From Gammaproteobacteria bacterium (lineage in GTDB: Bacteria > Pseudomonadota > Gammaproteobacteria > UBA9214), in the NCBI GenBank assembly GCA_029859555.1, contig JAOUCV010000009.1, positions 1-18,006 on the forward strand: a DNA stretch of 18,006 nt, read 5' to 3'. A program made the translations under genes and the position numbers. Shown one piece after another: positions 6,380 through 13,326 of the stretch. The notes below the pieces were generated by a model, which searched no databases, was not told the DNA's origin, and saw only the letters and a program-made list of their open reading frames with translations. How positions within the stretch are numbered: the first letter of the stretch is position 1; every line of letters begins with the position of its first letter.

Positions 6380-9073
6380 CTAAATAAGCAAATCAACCCG
6401 CGCCACATTATCATCATCTTCTGCCGCATCAATTACAGGCGTACAGGCAACCAGTCGACTGGCGGATACACCGTACTTTGTAACCAGGCGGTCTTTCACA
6501 AAGGCGGCACGATTTTTTGCCAGTTCCAGTAACTGCTGGTCAGTCACTGCCGCAACAGCCTTGCCGGGAGCGCCGCCCTTGTCTTTTGCCTCCGCCGCAA
6601 CAGTACCCCCCAGGGCTGCACGATCAGCCTCGACTGCCGAGCCACATATCTTGATATTCACTTCCGGCCGGTCTTTCAGGATACCGGCAACTTTCTCAAG
6701 ATAGCCATCAGACTCTGTGGCCGGCACTGCTTCTCCTGCTGCAAAGTTGACCGGCTGCAGGCGCACCTTGGTGGCCGCATCCCCTGCCAGTTCCGCAATC
6801 GTAATCAAGGCGCCATAGGGCTGTAGCGCAAGCTTCAGGTAGGTCATGGAACCCTGCTTGATTGCGGTACCGACTGCCGTATTGATAACGTCACTGATAT
6901 CAAAATCCGGGCTGTCGATATCACCTTCGACAGGCAGGTCCAGCTTGATGGTGTTGTTCTTGTCGCGCAGCATACCCAGTGCCGTATCCAGCGAAACGGC
7001 CAGTGAGCCATCCAGTTTTTCGCGGCTTTCGTTATCGACAGGGCTGATCTCCAGACCACGAATCACCAGGTTATTCTCGCTGTCGATCACGCCCTGGTTA
7101 ATCTTCAGCGTGGTATCTGCGTCCAGGTGGCCGCTATCCAGGGCATAACCCAGCGCCGCCACCGTATAGGGTGTAAATTGTGGTAACGAAATACCATCGA
7201 CATGATTGACCAGGTCGAGTGTTGGACGTGATGCAAACGGCTGCAGGGAACCCTTGACGGTGATGTTACTGTGTTTACTGATTCGCCCCTTGATATTTAT
7301 CGGGCTGCTCTGTTCAGGGTTACCGCTATCGATATTTTTCGCCCACCCTTCAGTAACTGTCAGGTGCATCTTGAACGGTGGCTTTACCGTCTTGTCATCC
7401 AGGATAAACGCACTGTCACCCGTCACCCTTAATTCCTCAATACGAACACGGCCCGCAGGTGCATCGGCAACTTCCTTATCAGCCGTTGGCGCCTCTTCTT
7501 TTGCACCGGTAAAAGGCAGGGTATCCATGATACGTACCGGCCGCCACTCGCCGTTCGACTCACGTTGTATATAAGAAACCATATCGCGCCATTCAAACAC
7601 ACCGATGGCTATCTGGTTTCCTCCAGTCACCTGGATACTGTCAGCCGAAACCCGGCCGGCAGACAATACAGAACCATCCTGACTCTGATTGCCAGCCGGC
7701 TCCACGGCATCTCTTGCAAACACAGCCTCATTAATCGTCAGCCCTGTCACACTGATATCACCGTTTTCAAGCAACAGCAGCTTCTCGACGGTGAGATCCC
7801 TGATGTTAGCCAGGCTGACCTTGTGGTCATCCGAATCTGCGCCCAGCTTGTCGACCTGCAAACTGCCTGTCACGGCTACCGCGGTTTCCTCAGCGGCAGC
7901 AACTGTTACATCCCCGTCCCACATGAACTTTCCATGGTAGACACTGAACTGTTCTGCAGGTATCAGCACCGCGAGGCTGTCACCATCGAGCTTACCCTGC
8001 ATACTGATATCTGTATTACCGCTCCCTGCCGCTGCCTTCACGCCAAGCGCACCGGTCCACTGCTGCGCGGCGTAACTCAGCTGTACATCCTTGTCGGCAA
8101 TACCCAGGTCCTTGCCGGTAAGGACACCCTGCATATCAAGCGCAAGTCCTCCCGGCTGCCCCCCGTTTTTCAGTTTAACGTCACCTTGCCATTGCAGACC
8201 GGCATAACTCAGGCTCCTGCCATCCTGCTCCAGCGCCAGCTGATCCACACCAATCTCGCCGCTATGTGACAAGGTCAGCAGGTTCTCCGCTGTCAACAAC
8301 AGTTCCAGCTCGGAAGCCAGGCTGAACTTGCCGCCAAGACCATCAACTGCCGGGGCCGCAAGCGTTGCAAACGTGTGTAGTGGCAGTGACATCACGCTCA
8401 GCTTGCCGGTAAAACCAAAGCCGGTGGACAGTGGCGGCAACTCACCTTCCAGCAGCACAGGTGCGTCATTGATAATGGCGTTCACTTGCAGTTGCGCCGG
8501 GTCGGTAGACCAGCTAACCAGATCATCAAGCTCCAGGGATTCGATATGCGTGAGCAGTTGTACATCCGGTGATTTGTAAACAATCGAGGTGTTGTTCACA
8601 GCAAGCGTTTCCACACGGAAACCCCAGCTTTCGCCGTTCGACTCTTCACTGGTGTCTTCACTCGCCGGCAAACTGATGCCGCCAATGCGCAATGAGCCGT
8701 CTGCCGCCTGGGCAATGTTTATCTTTACACCCTCAAGGGTGACTGCGCGGACATCAACACGCTCTGAAAACAGCGGCATCCAGTCAACATCAAGCTCCAG
8801 TTTCGGAATAGTCAGCAGTGACTGCCCGTCAACAAAAACATCCAGGTTAGTTACCGAGGCGGTACCGGTAAAAACATTAAAATCGATATCCTCAAGCTGC
8901 ACTTCATCGCCGCCGTTGGCCAGCAGCCATTGATGCAGGGCATAGGAAATCCCGTAGGGCAGGACAACCAGCAATAACATGAACAAGGCGGCAACAGCGG
9001 CCAGCACAATTAGCCAGGTGCGCTTGTATAAAGGTCTTTGGGATGGTGTCTTCTGCTGCAAGGTTCTCTCCAT
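6380..9073 (-). CDS. AsmA-like DUF748 envelope protein with OmpA-like C-terminus
   Basis: An 897-residue inner-membrane-anchored periplasmic protein. Residues 1-19 are basic, 20-41 form one membrane segment (WLIVLAAVAALFMLLLVVLPYG), and the rest is a long run of repeated amphipathic beta strands of the form LEDIDFNVFTGTASVTNLDV. This is typical of AsmA/DUF748 proteins, which are thought to form hydrophobic grooves for lipid movement or envelope homeostasis. The stretch from about 640, IKQGSMTYLKLALQPYGALI and what follows, matches the conserved DUF748 end. The last 130 residues (YLEKVAGILKDRPEVNIKICG, then ELAKNRAAFVKDRL and GVSASRLV) resemble an OmpA-like peptidoglycan-binding fold. A GTG at 9097 would add eight residues. 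ATG 9073 is preferred because it sits before the basic stretch, though its ribosome site is poor. Monocistronic and convergent with ispG. Confidence 0.8.
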   Translation of the reverse strand: MERTLQQKTPSQRPLYKRTWLIVLAAVAALFMLLLVVLPYGISYALHQWLLANGGDEVQLEDIDFNVFTGTASVTNLDVFVDGQSLLTIPKLELDVDWMPLFSERVDVRAVTLEGVKINIAQAADGSLRIGGISLPASEDTSEESNGESWGFRVETLAVNNTSIVYKSPDVQLLTHIESLELDDLVSWSTDPAQLQVNAIINDAPVLLEGELPPLSTGFGFTGKLSVMSLPLHTFATLAAPAVDGLGGKFSLASELELLLTAENLLTLSHSGEIGVDQLALEQDGRSLSYAGLQWQGDVKLKNGGQPGGLALDMQGVLTGKDLGIADKDVQLSYAAQQWTGALGVKAAAGSGNTDISMQGKLDGDSLAVLIPAEQFSVYHGKFMWDGDVTVAAAEETAVAVTGSLQVDKLGADSDDHKVSLANIRDLTVEKLLLLENGDISVTGLTINEAVFARDAVEPAGNQSQDGSVLSAGRVSADSIQVTGGNQIAIGVFEWRDMVSYIQRESNGEWRPVRIMDTLPFTGAKEEAPTADKEVADAPAGRVRIEELRVTGDSAFILDDKTVKPPFKMHLTVTEGWAKNIDSGNPEQSSPINIKGRISKHSNITVKGSLQPFASRPTLDLVNHVDGISLPQFTPYTVAALGYALDSGHLDADTTLKINQGVIDSENNLVIRGLEISPVDNESREKLDGSLAVSLDTALGMLRDKNNTIKLDLPVEGDIDSPDFDISDVINTAVGTAIKQGSMTYLKLALQPYGALITIAELAGDAATKVRLQPVNFAAGEAVPATESDGYLEKVAGILKDRPEVNIKICGSAVEADRAALGGTVAAEAKDKGGAPGKAVAAVTDQQLLELAKNRAAFVKDRLVTKYGVSASRLVACTPVIDAAEDDDNVARVDLLI

Positions 9074-9157
9074 GATTGCAGTTAACCAGCATGGCACTAT
9101 TGCAATATCCGAAACATCATACCGCGCCCGTGCGGGCTAATCACGCCATGGAGACAT

Positions 9158-9189
9158 AAAAAAACCCGGAAAACCTGTGGCATTCCGGG
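9158..9189 (-). terminator. Rho-independent terminator of the 9218-9439 gene
   Basis: On the minus strand, a stem CCCGGAA/TTCCGGG (9189-9183 and 9171-9165) with an 11-nt loop is followed by seven T. It lies 29 nt after the stop of the small membrane protein gene and separates it from the DUF748 gene. Confidence 0.88.
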
Positions 9190-9217
9190 CGGATTGTTGA
9201 GTGGCCGAGCGGCCTGG

Positions 9218-9439
9218 TTAATCTGCTTGCGGTACTCGCAGGGAAAGTTCTGCGGTATGCGAGATGGCCTTGAAATGTGACTGAATCAGCTCTCTCTCTA
9301 CCACCGAGGGGTTACGCTCCGCCGGCGCAGAGACACCGACTGAAGTTACCAGTACGGCCGCAAATACCGCCAGGCCGATAAACCAGAAAGAATTAAAGAT
9401 ATTGCCCCAGGATGTCTTGTACACGTCTGCCCCCATCAT
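9218..9439 (-). CDS. Small single-pass membrane protein, unknown function
   Basis: A 73-residue protein starting at ATG 9439 or the adjacent ATG 9436. One membrane segment lies at about residues 17-36 (SFWFIGLAVFAAVLVTSVGV), followed by a polar tail containing RNPSVVERELIQSHFKAI, which is probably helical. I do not recognise a family. Support for it being real: codon use looks like its neighbours, a strong terminator follows immediately, and an inverted repeat lies just upstream where its promoter should be. The ribosome site is weak. It stands alone, with no operon partner. Confidence 0.62.
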   Translation of the reverse strand: MMGADVYKTSWGNIFNSFWFIGLAVFAAVLVTSVGVSAPAERNPSVVERELIQSHFKAISHTAELSLRVPQAD

Positions 9440-9452
9440 ACTTTTGCACCAG

Positions 9453-9474
9453 CTCTGCAGATAAATTTGCAGAG
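9453..9474. repeat. Interrupted 7-bp inverted repeat upstream of the 9218-9439 gene
   Basis: The arms CTCTGCA (9453-9459) and TGCAGAG (9468-9474) flank an 8-nt AT-rich spacer. The position, 14 nt before the start codon of the small membrane protein gene, suits either a regulator site or a leader hairpin. There is no T-tract, so it is not a terminator. Confidence 0.45.
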
Positions 9475-9642
9475 ATAACGAGTGCCTTATCGGTATCTGC
9501 GGACAATCTTTAAATCATGTTTTGCTGATTTGTGACGGTTGTCTCAGACAGAAAACGAGCAATTTCATAGGGACCAGACAGTGGCAAACAGGAGAATCAC
9601 GCTAAAAATAATTTCAATGTATTGTATTTTATGTGCTTTTTT

Positions 9643-9679
9643 AGCTAAAGTGGTGGCAGGCGACGCCGCTAAGGTAGCT
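9643..9679 (+). other. Possible structured RNA leader before the 59-residue gene
   Basis: A two-tier hairpin: AGCTA (9643-9647) pairs with TAGCT (9675-9679) and, inside an internal loop, GTGGC (9653-9657) pairs with GCCGC (9665-9669) with one G-U. It follows an AT-rich stretch (9604-9642) that could hold a promoter, for example TTGTAT (9623-9628), and lies about 50 nt upstream of the next gene. No known riboswitch class is matched convincingly. Confidence 0.25.
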
Positions 9680-9732
9680 GTAAGAAAAGAAAATGCCTGG
9701 CATGGATGTCAAACCTCGCCCTGGAGTCATAC

Positions 9733-9912
9733 ATGAGAAATCAAAAAGACAGACGCACATCATCCGCAGCTGTAGAACCTGACAAACAGTCCGACCTGAT
9801 GTCCAAAGAGAGACGCCAGCTTCACGATCGACGCAAGGAAAACATGTCCATGGAAGAACGCCAGTTACAGTTTTCTGAAATGCCCTCGGTTGATCTGCCC
9901 AAAGAGAAATAA
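9733..9912 (+). CDS. Small highly charged protein of unknown function
   Basis: A 59-residue, probably cytoplasmic protein rich in Arg, Lys, Glu and Gln, with a repeated (K/E)RR...DRR pattern (KDRR near residue 5, ERRQLHDRRKEN in the middle, EERQLQ later). It has no Cys, no membrane segment and no signal peptide. ATG 9733 is chosen over ATG 9706 because GGAG at 9723-9726 lies six bases before it. Short proteins with DRR-type repeats are common in gammaproteobacteria, but I cannot name a family or function. It lies about 300 nt before cspA on the same strand, with no visible terminator between. Confidence 0.55.
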   Translation: MRNQKDRRTSSAAVEPDKQSDLMSKERRQLHDRRKENMSMEERQLQFSEMPSVDLPKEK

Positions 9913-10217
9913 AATCCGTCATTTAACCGGCAACTGCCCGTCCGGCTGGCCTCAATTCTGCATCAAATAATCAGTCTTTATTTCTGCGTCGGCTGACCGG
10001 TCGCACATACGCTAAAACAGGTATTTTCATCTCATATGGTGTAACATCTTCGACGTTGCCAGGCTTGAGGGGGGGCATTGTTCCTGAACAAGACCGGCAC
10101 AACAATCTCGGTCACCTGTTTTACAAGGTAGTAGACGACGTTGTTAACGTCCAGCACACTGCCCTTCAGGACAAGCAACCGAAAAAATATTTATTTTTTA
10201 TAAAGAGGTTAAGATTC
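9913..10217 (+). promoter_or_regulatory. Long upstream region/leader of the cold-shock gene
   Basis: These 305 nt contain no credible gene. They include the palindrome GACCGGTC (9994-10001), a run of seven G (about 10070), a hairpin GACGTT-GTT-AACGTC (10137-10151) and an AT-rich stretch just before the ribosome site. Cold-shock genes typically have long structured 5' leaders that act as RNA thermosensors. This region fits that, but no cold-box match was found and the promoter is not obvious. Confidence 0.35.
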
Positions 10218-10421
10218 ATGGCAACAGGCACAGTAAAATGGTTTAACGATTCCAAGGGTTTTGGTTTTATTGCACCGGCTGACGGTGGCGAAGATGTATT
10301 CGTACATTTCTCTGCCATCGGCGGCGATGGCTTCAAGACACTGGCTGAAGGTCAGAGCGTAAATTTTGATGTCGAGCAGGGTCCTAAAGGTCTGCAGGCA
10401 ACTAACGTTACCGCTGCCTGA
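10218..10421 (+). CDS. CspA-family cold-shock RNA chaperone
   Basis: A 67-residue single cold-shock domain that binds single-stranded RNA and DNA and melts RNA structure. It opens [18 protein letters not shown] and carries RNP1 (KGFGFI, residues 13-18) and RNP2 (VFVHF, 27-31), and ends LQATNVTAA, which is typical of the family. AGAGG at 10204-10208 precedes ATG 10218 by nine bases. The frame is open upstream to 10056, but that part is not protein-like. It is monocistronic, with a long leader and two terminators downstream. Which csp paralogue it is cannot be told, nor whether it is cold-induced. Confidence 0.96.
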   Translation: MATGTVKWFNDSKGFGFIAPADGGEDVFVHFSAIGGDGFKTLAEGQSVNFDVEQGPKGLQATNVTAA

Positions 10422-10445
10422 CCGGAACGCACAGATTTTCCGGTA

Positions 10446-10477
10446 AAGAACCCCGCTTACGCGGGGTTCTTTGTTTT
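10446..10477 (+). terminator. Strong terminator of the cold-shock gene
   Basis: An 11-bp perfect stem AAGAACCCCGC/GCGGGGTTCTT (10446-10456 and 10461-10471) with a TTAC loop, followed by TGTTTT. It starts 25 nt after the stop codon. Confidence 0.95.
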
Positions 10478-10496
10478 AACCTGAATTAATACGCAG

Positions 10497-10525
10497 AAAA
10501 AAGCGACCTGGCGGTCGCTTTTTTT
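10497..10525. terminator. Bidirectional terminator between the cold-shock and phosphatase genes
   Basis: The stem GCGACC/GGTCGC (10503-10508, 10513-10518) with a TGGC loop is flanked by six A on the left and seven T on the right, so it can end transcripts from both sides. It backs up the first terminator on the plus strand and probably ends the convergent phosphatase transcript, whose stop is at 10618. Confidence 0.88.
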
Positions 10526-10617
10526 ATTGCGCCTAAAAATAGCAGCAAAAATCGCCGTTCACTTCGGGTAATTTGTACTGCCGGGATCAGACATTCATCG
10601 TCTTTTGTGACATCCCC

Positions 10618-12309
10618 TCACTCACCCAGCACTTCCGGCAGAGGCATGCCGATAGCGCCAGACGGCGGTTTCACACCGAGATAAGCCGCAAGAGTCGGTG
10701 CAATATCATACGGCGTGACAGCACGACTTACCGTTGCAGCCGACAGCCCGGAGCCGGCAAAGATCAACGGCACAAAGGTATCATAGCGCCAGGGCGAGCC
10801 ATGGGTCGCGGCCACAGTCAAACCGTCGAAATCGTTAATAAAAACGTTCGGCTCGAACACCAGGTAGATGTCGCCGGAGCGCTTCGGGTGGAAGTTACGC
10901 AGGATCGAGCGCATCATCAACGTGTCGGGCAAATTATCCGTACGCAGTGCCGTACTGGATACCGCATAGGCGACACCGTCGAACTTCAGTAATTCCGCAG
11001 CGACAGCCTGTTCCACCTGTGCCTGGTCCAGCCCCCTGGCCCGGATCAGGTCATGGTTGAGATACAGGTAAGGTTGATAGAAGGCCTCGATCAGCTCTTC
11101 GCCAAGGCCAAACTGCTTTTTCAGGGCCATGATGGCCGGCGTTTTGTCCAGTGCCGCAGTATCAAAGTAATGTGCATTATCGATGCCCATCTCGTGCAGA
11201 TACCCGGGTACTTCCGGCTGACCGTGATCAGCAGACAACACGATCAGGGTATTTTCCAGTCCAACTTCTTTATCGATAAAGCTAAACAGATCCGCCAGCG
11301 TGCGGTCGAGGCGCGCTATGTTGTCTTCGGTCTCCAGGCTGGAGGCACCAAACAGATGCCCGACATAATCGGTGGATGAAAAGCTGATGGCGAGAAAGTC
11401 AGGCACATCGTCCTGGCCCAGCTGTTCGCTTGTCAGCAAGGTCTTGGCAAAATCCAGCGTCAGTTCGTCACCGGCGGGGCTTAAGGTCAACTTCGTAGTG
11501 AAGTATTTGTCATCAGTGTTACCGTAGGCATGCGGGAAGGTTCGCCCAAAGCCCGGAAAGTCGGTTTCATAGTCGCGGTCATCCGCATCGCCATACAGGT
11601 ACTTCGCCTGTGGGTGCATCAGGGACCAGGACTTGCCGGCATAGGCCGCAGCGGGCTTGCGCGCGTTCCACTCATTCACCCAGTCAGGATATTGCTGGTA
11701 ATAATAATCGCTGGTAACAAACTCACCACCGGCTTTGGAAAACCAGAAGGCCTTGCCGGCATGCCCGGCCAGTGAGACAGCGCCGCGATCTTTGACCGAC
11801 ACAGCGAAGATCTTCGATCGCCCGGCAAAATGAATCGCCAGTTCGTCGCTGAACGTGGAGCTGAGGATATTATTCGGCGATCGACCATCGACCCTGGCCG
11901 CCCTTTGTGTCGGGTCAATCTCGGTCTTGTCATCCACGTCGGCACCCACGGTAAGCAAGTGGTAGTCGGGATCTTCTATATTGTAGACAAGGCGATCCAG
12001 TTCACGGTCAAACCAGACGTTGGCAACCATGCCGTGGGCCGCGGGTACGGTTCCCGTCGCCAGGGACGCATGACCCACAATGGTCTCGGTATTGGCATGC
12101 TGGTAATGGGCAGCGCTGTAGTCGATACCCTGCTCCATCAGGTAACGAAAACCACCGTCACCAAGCACACTCGAAAAGCGCTGTGGCAGGTCACCGCGTA
12201 AAGCATCAACCGTGATCTGCAGAACCAGTTTTGGTTGCGGGTTTGCCGAAGCAAGGTTTACGGCAACCGCCAGGACTATCAGGACAAAACGTGAAATCCA
12301 TTTTCTCAT
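10618..12309 (-). CDS. PafA-type alkaline phosphatase, secreted
   Basis: A 563-residue phosphate monoesterase of the alkaline phosphatase superfamily, acting in the periplasm or outside the cell. ATG 12309 follows GGGGAG (12320-12315) by five bases and starts a signal peptide (MRKWISRFVLIVLAVAVNLASA). A frame extension to 12381 lacks this logic. The two-zinc site is complete: D35, T76 (nucleophile), D314 and H318 in STDYVGH, D361 and H362 in SADHG, and H503 in ATHGSPW. N97, K173 and R175 (KDR) match the transition-state residues of Elizabethkingia PafA (N100, K162, R164 as I recall), which favours monoesterase over diesterase activity. It is monocistronic between terminators. No clear Pho box was found. 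A phytase-like or nucleotide-pyrophosphatase specificity is possible but less likely. Confidence 0.88.
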   Translation of the reverse strand: MRKWISRFVLIVLAVAVNLASANPQPKLVLQITVDALRGDLPQRFSSVLGDGGFRYLMEQGIDYSAAHYQHANTETIVGHASLATGTVPAAHGMVANVWFDRELDRLVYNIEDPDYHLLTVGADVDDKTEIDPTQRAARVDGRSPNNILSSTFSDELAIHFAGRSKIFAVSVKDRGAVSLAGHAGKAFWFSKAGGEFVTSDYYYQQYPDWVNEWNARKPAAAYAGKSWSLMHPQAKYLYGDADDRDYETDFPGFGRTFPHAYGNTDDKYFTTKLTLSPAGDELTLDFAKTLLTSEQLGQDDVPDFLAISFSSTDYVGHLFGASSLETEDNIARLDRTLADLFSFIDKEVGLENTLIVLSADHGQPEVPGYLHEMGIDNAHYFDTAALDKTPAIMALKKQFGLGEELIEAFYQPYLYLNHDLIRARGLDQAQVEQAVAAELLKFDGVAYAVSSTALRTDNLPDTLMMRSILRNFHPKRSGDIYLVFEPNVFINDFDGLTVAATHGSPWRYDTFVPLIFAGSGLSAATVSRAVTPYDIAPTLAAYLGVKPPSGAIGMPLPEVLGE

Positions 12310-12387
12310 ACTAACTCCCCGGTTATTTATGACATTTGTATCAAACAGACAAGCCGGCAATTTTCCGGAAATAACCGACACCCACGC

Positions 12388-12416
12388 ATATAATATTCTT
12401 TAAGCCCTTATTGCAA
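12388..12416 (-). promoter_or_regulatory. Candidate promoter of the phosphatase gene
   Basis: On the minus strand, TTGCAA (12416-12411), 17 nt, then TTATAT (12393-12388), about 80 nt upstream of the start codon. The -10 is imperfect and alternatives shifted by one or two bases exist. Confidence 0.35.
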
Positions 12417-12492
12417 GAGCCTATGCATTTTGAATAGCGCAGTTGGCACAGGAATCATCATTTTTTGTTGTGGTCGAGTGCGCCATTCCCAT

Positions 12493-12524
12493 AAAAAAAG
12501 GCTTCCTGAAATCAGGAAGCCTTT
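12493..12524 (-). terminator. Terminator after tRNA-Thr
   Basis: On the minus strand, a long stem AAAGGCTTCCTGA/TCAGGAAGCCTTT (12524-12512 and 12509-12497) with a two-base loop is followed by a T-run (A at 12493-12499 on the plus strand). It starts nine nt beyond the encoded CCA end of the tRNA. Confidence 0.93.
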
Positions 12525-12532
12525 GATATAGC

Positions 12533-12608
12533 TGGAGCCGGCGAGAGGAGTCGAACCCCCGACATCTTCATTACAAGTGAAGCGCTCTACCAGCTGAGCT
12601 ACGCCGGC
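12533..12608 (-). tRNA. tRNA-Thr, anticodon TGT
   Basis: A complete 76-nt cloverleaf. The acceptor stem GCCGGCG/CGCCGGC is 7 bp with discriminator U and an encoded CCA. The D-arm region is TAGCTCAGCTGGTAGAGC. The anticodon stem CTTCA/TGAAG encloses the loop CTTGTAA with anticodon TGT, which reads ACA and probably other ACN codons. The T-arm carries GGTTCGACTCC. In many gammaproteobacteria this tRNA lies in a tRNA-Tyr/Gly/Thr cluster before tufB, downstream of birA-coaX. Here it stands alone with its own promoter and terminator. Confidence 0.97.
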
Positions 12609-12636
12609 ATCTTGCCTGAGATTGACAAGGCGGCCT

Positions 12637-12665
12637 ATTCTAGTGAATTGCAGGCCGCGCCGCAA
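12637..12665 (-). promoter_or_regulatory. tRNA-Thr promoter
   Basis: On the minus strand, TTGCGG (12665-12660), 17 nt, then TAGAAT (12642-12637), followed directly by a GC-rich discriminator GGCCGCC. Such a discriminator is typical of stable-RNA promoters under stringent (ppGpp) control. Transcription would start about 20 nt before the mature tRNA. It begins right after the stop codon of the SPOR gene. Confidence 0.7.
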
Positions 12666-12666
12666 T

Positions 12667-13326
12667 TCAATAACAGGCCTGGTCCTGTAACCAGATGTCC
12701 GGGCTGTCTGTCAGCAGTCCGTCCAACTGCTTACCTGCCCCGGTTTCGGCCTGGAAATCGAGCCAATAAGCAGTAGCCGTGCGGTAACGGGTCTCAAGTT
12801 GCGGCTCGAGCCCCATCTTGCGGGTCCTGGCCAGTCGATTTTTGGCGCGAGACATCTCCTTGAAGACACCAAGGGAAATGAGATTACCCTTGCTGATGAA
12901 ATACTCCTTGTCACTACGGTCATCAAGAAGCCGTGCCAGTCGCTGCGACTCGCTACGTGGCATCTCCGGTAGATAGACCCAATAGCCGACCGGGTAAGTT
13001 CTTTCCGCTTCACGTTGCTGTGACTCCAGTCCCAGCCCTGCCAACTCTGCCTGCATCGCCTGTACTTCCTGCTGCACGAGAAACGGACCCAGCGTCTGGC
13101 ACACCAGCCCTGCACCGGCACCCGGTGGCTTGGTGTCCGTGAGTTTTTCTATAGCAGACGCTTCATCATCCGCAGCCAGTCGTTCCTGCAGGGTTACCAG
13201 TGGTGCAACTGTTTCCGGCAGTGGCGGTAAATTTCGTTCCGCCTGCAGGCCTGACTGGCTCTGGAATATATTCCAGCCCAGAAAGACCAGATTCACCACC
13301 AGCAGCAAGTAAACAACATGTCGCAT
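12667..13326 (-). CDS. Membrane-anchored SPOR-domain protein
   Basis: A 219-residue inner-membrane protein: N-terminal membrane segment at residues 4-20 (VVYLLLVVNLVFLGWNI), a linker, then a SPOR-type fold with VCQTLGPFL (75-83), YWVYLPEM (115-122) and NLISLGVFKEMSRAKNRLARTRKMGL (148-173). The last is the typical SPOR second half, which binds septal glycan. ATG 13326 shares one base with the coaX stop (TGATG), so it is coupled to coaX; a TTG one codon earlier is less likely. Proteins of this type commonly follow coaX in gammaproteobacteria. The exact role in division is not known. The C76 and C218 pair could form a disulfide; this is inference only. Confidence 0.82.
   Translation of the reverse strand: MRHVVYLLLVVNLVFLGWNIFQSQSGLQAERNLPPLPETVAPLVTLQERLAADDEASAIEKLTDTKPPGAGAGLVCQTLGPFLVQQEVQAMQAELAGLGLESQQREAERTYPVGYWVYLPEMPRSESQRLARLLDDRSDKEYFISKGNLISLGVFKEMSRAKNRLARTRKMGLEPQLETRYRTATAYWLDFQAETGAGKQLDGLLTDSPDIWLQDQACY

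Noticed and set aside
9197..9230. Sequence GAGTGGCCGAGCGGCC resembling the D-arm of a tRNA-Ser or tRNA-Leu
   Set aside because: No acceptor stem, anticodon arm or T-arm follows, and it overlaps the end of the small membrane protein gene.
9566..9690. Possible c-di-GMP (GEMM-I) riboswitch because of GGCAAAC and CTAAGGTAGC
   Set aside because: The P2 hairpin with its GAAA loop is missing, and a 40-nt AT-rich insert separates the two halves.
9539..9736. Plus-strand open frame with TTG start and a Cys-containing hydrophobic middle
   Set aside because: It has no ribosome site, overlaps the hairpin and the start of the better-supported 59-residue gene, and is not protein-like at either end.
12322..12350. 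Half Pho box (TGTCATAAAT, minus strand) upstream of the phosphatase gene
   Set aside because: The second TGT lies 13 nt away instead of the 11-nt repeat period, so no proper PhoB direct repeat is formed.
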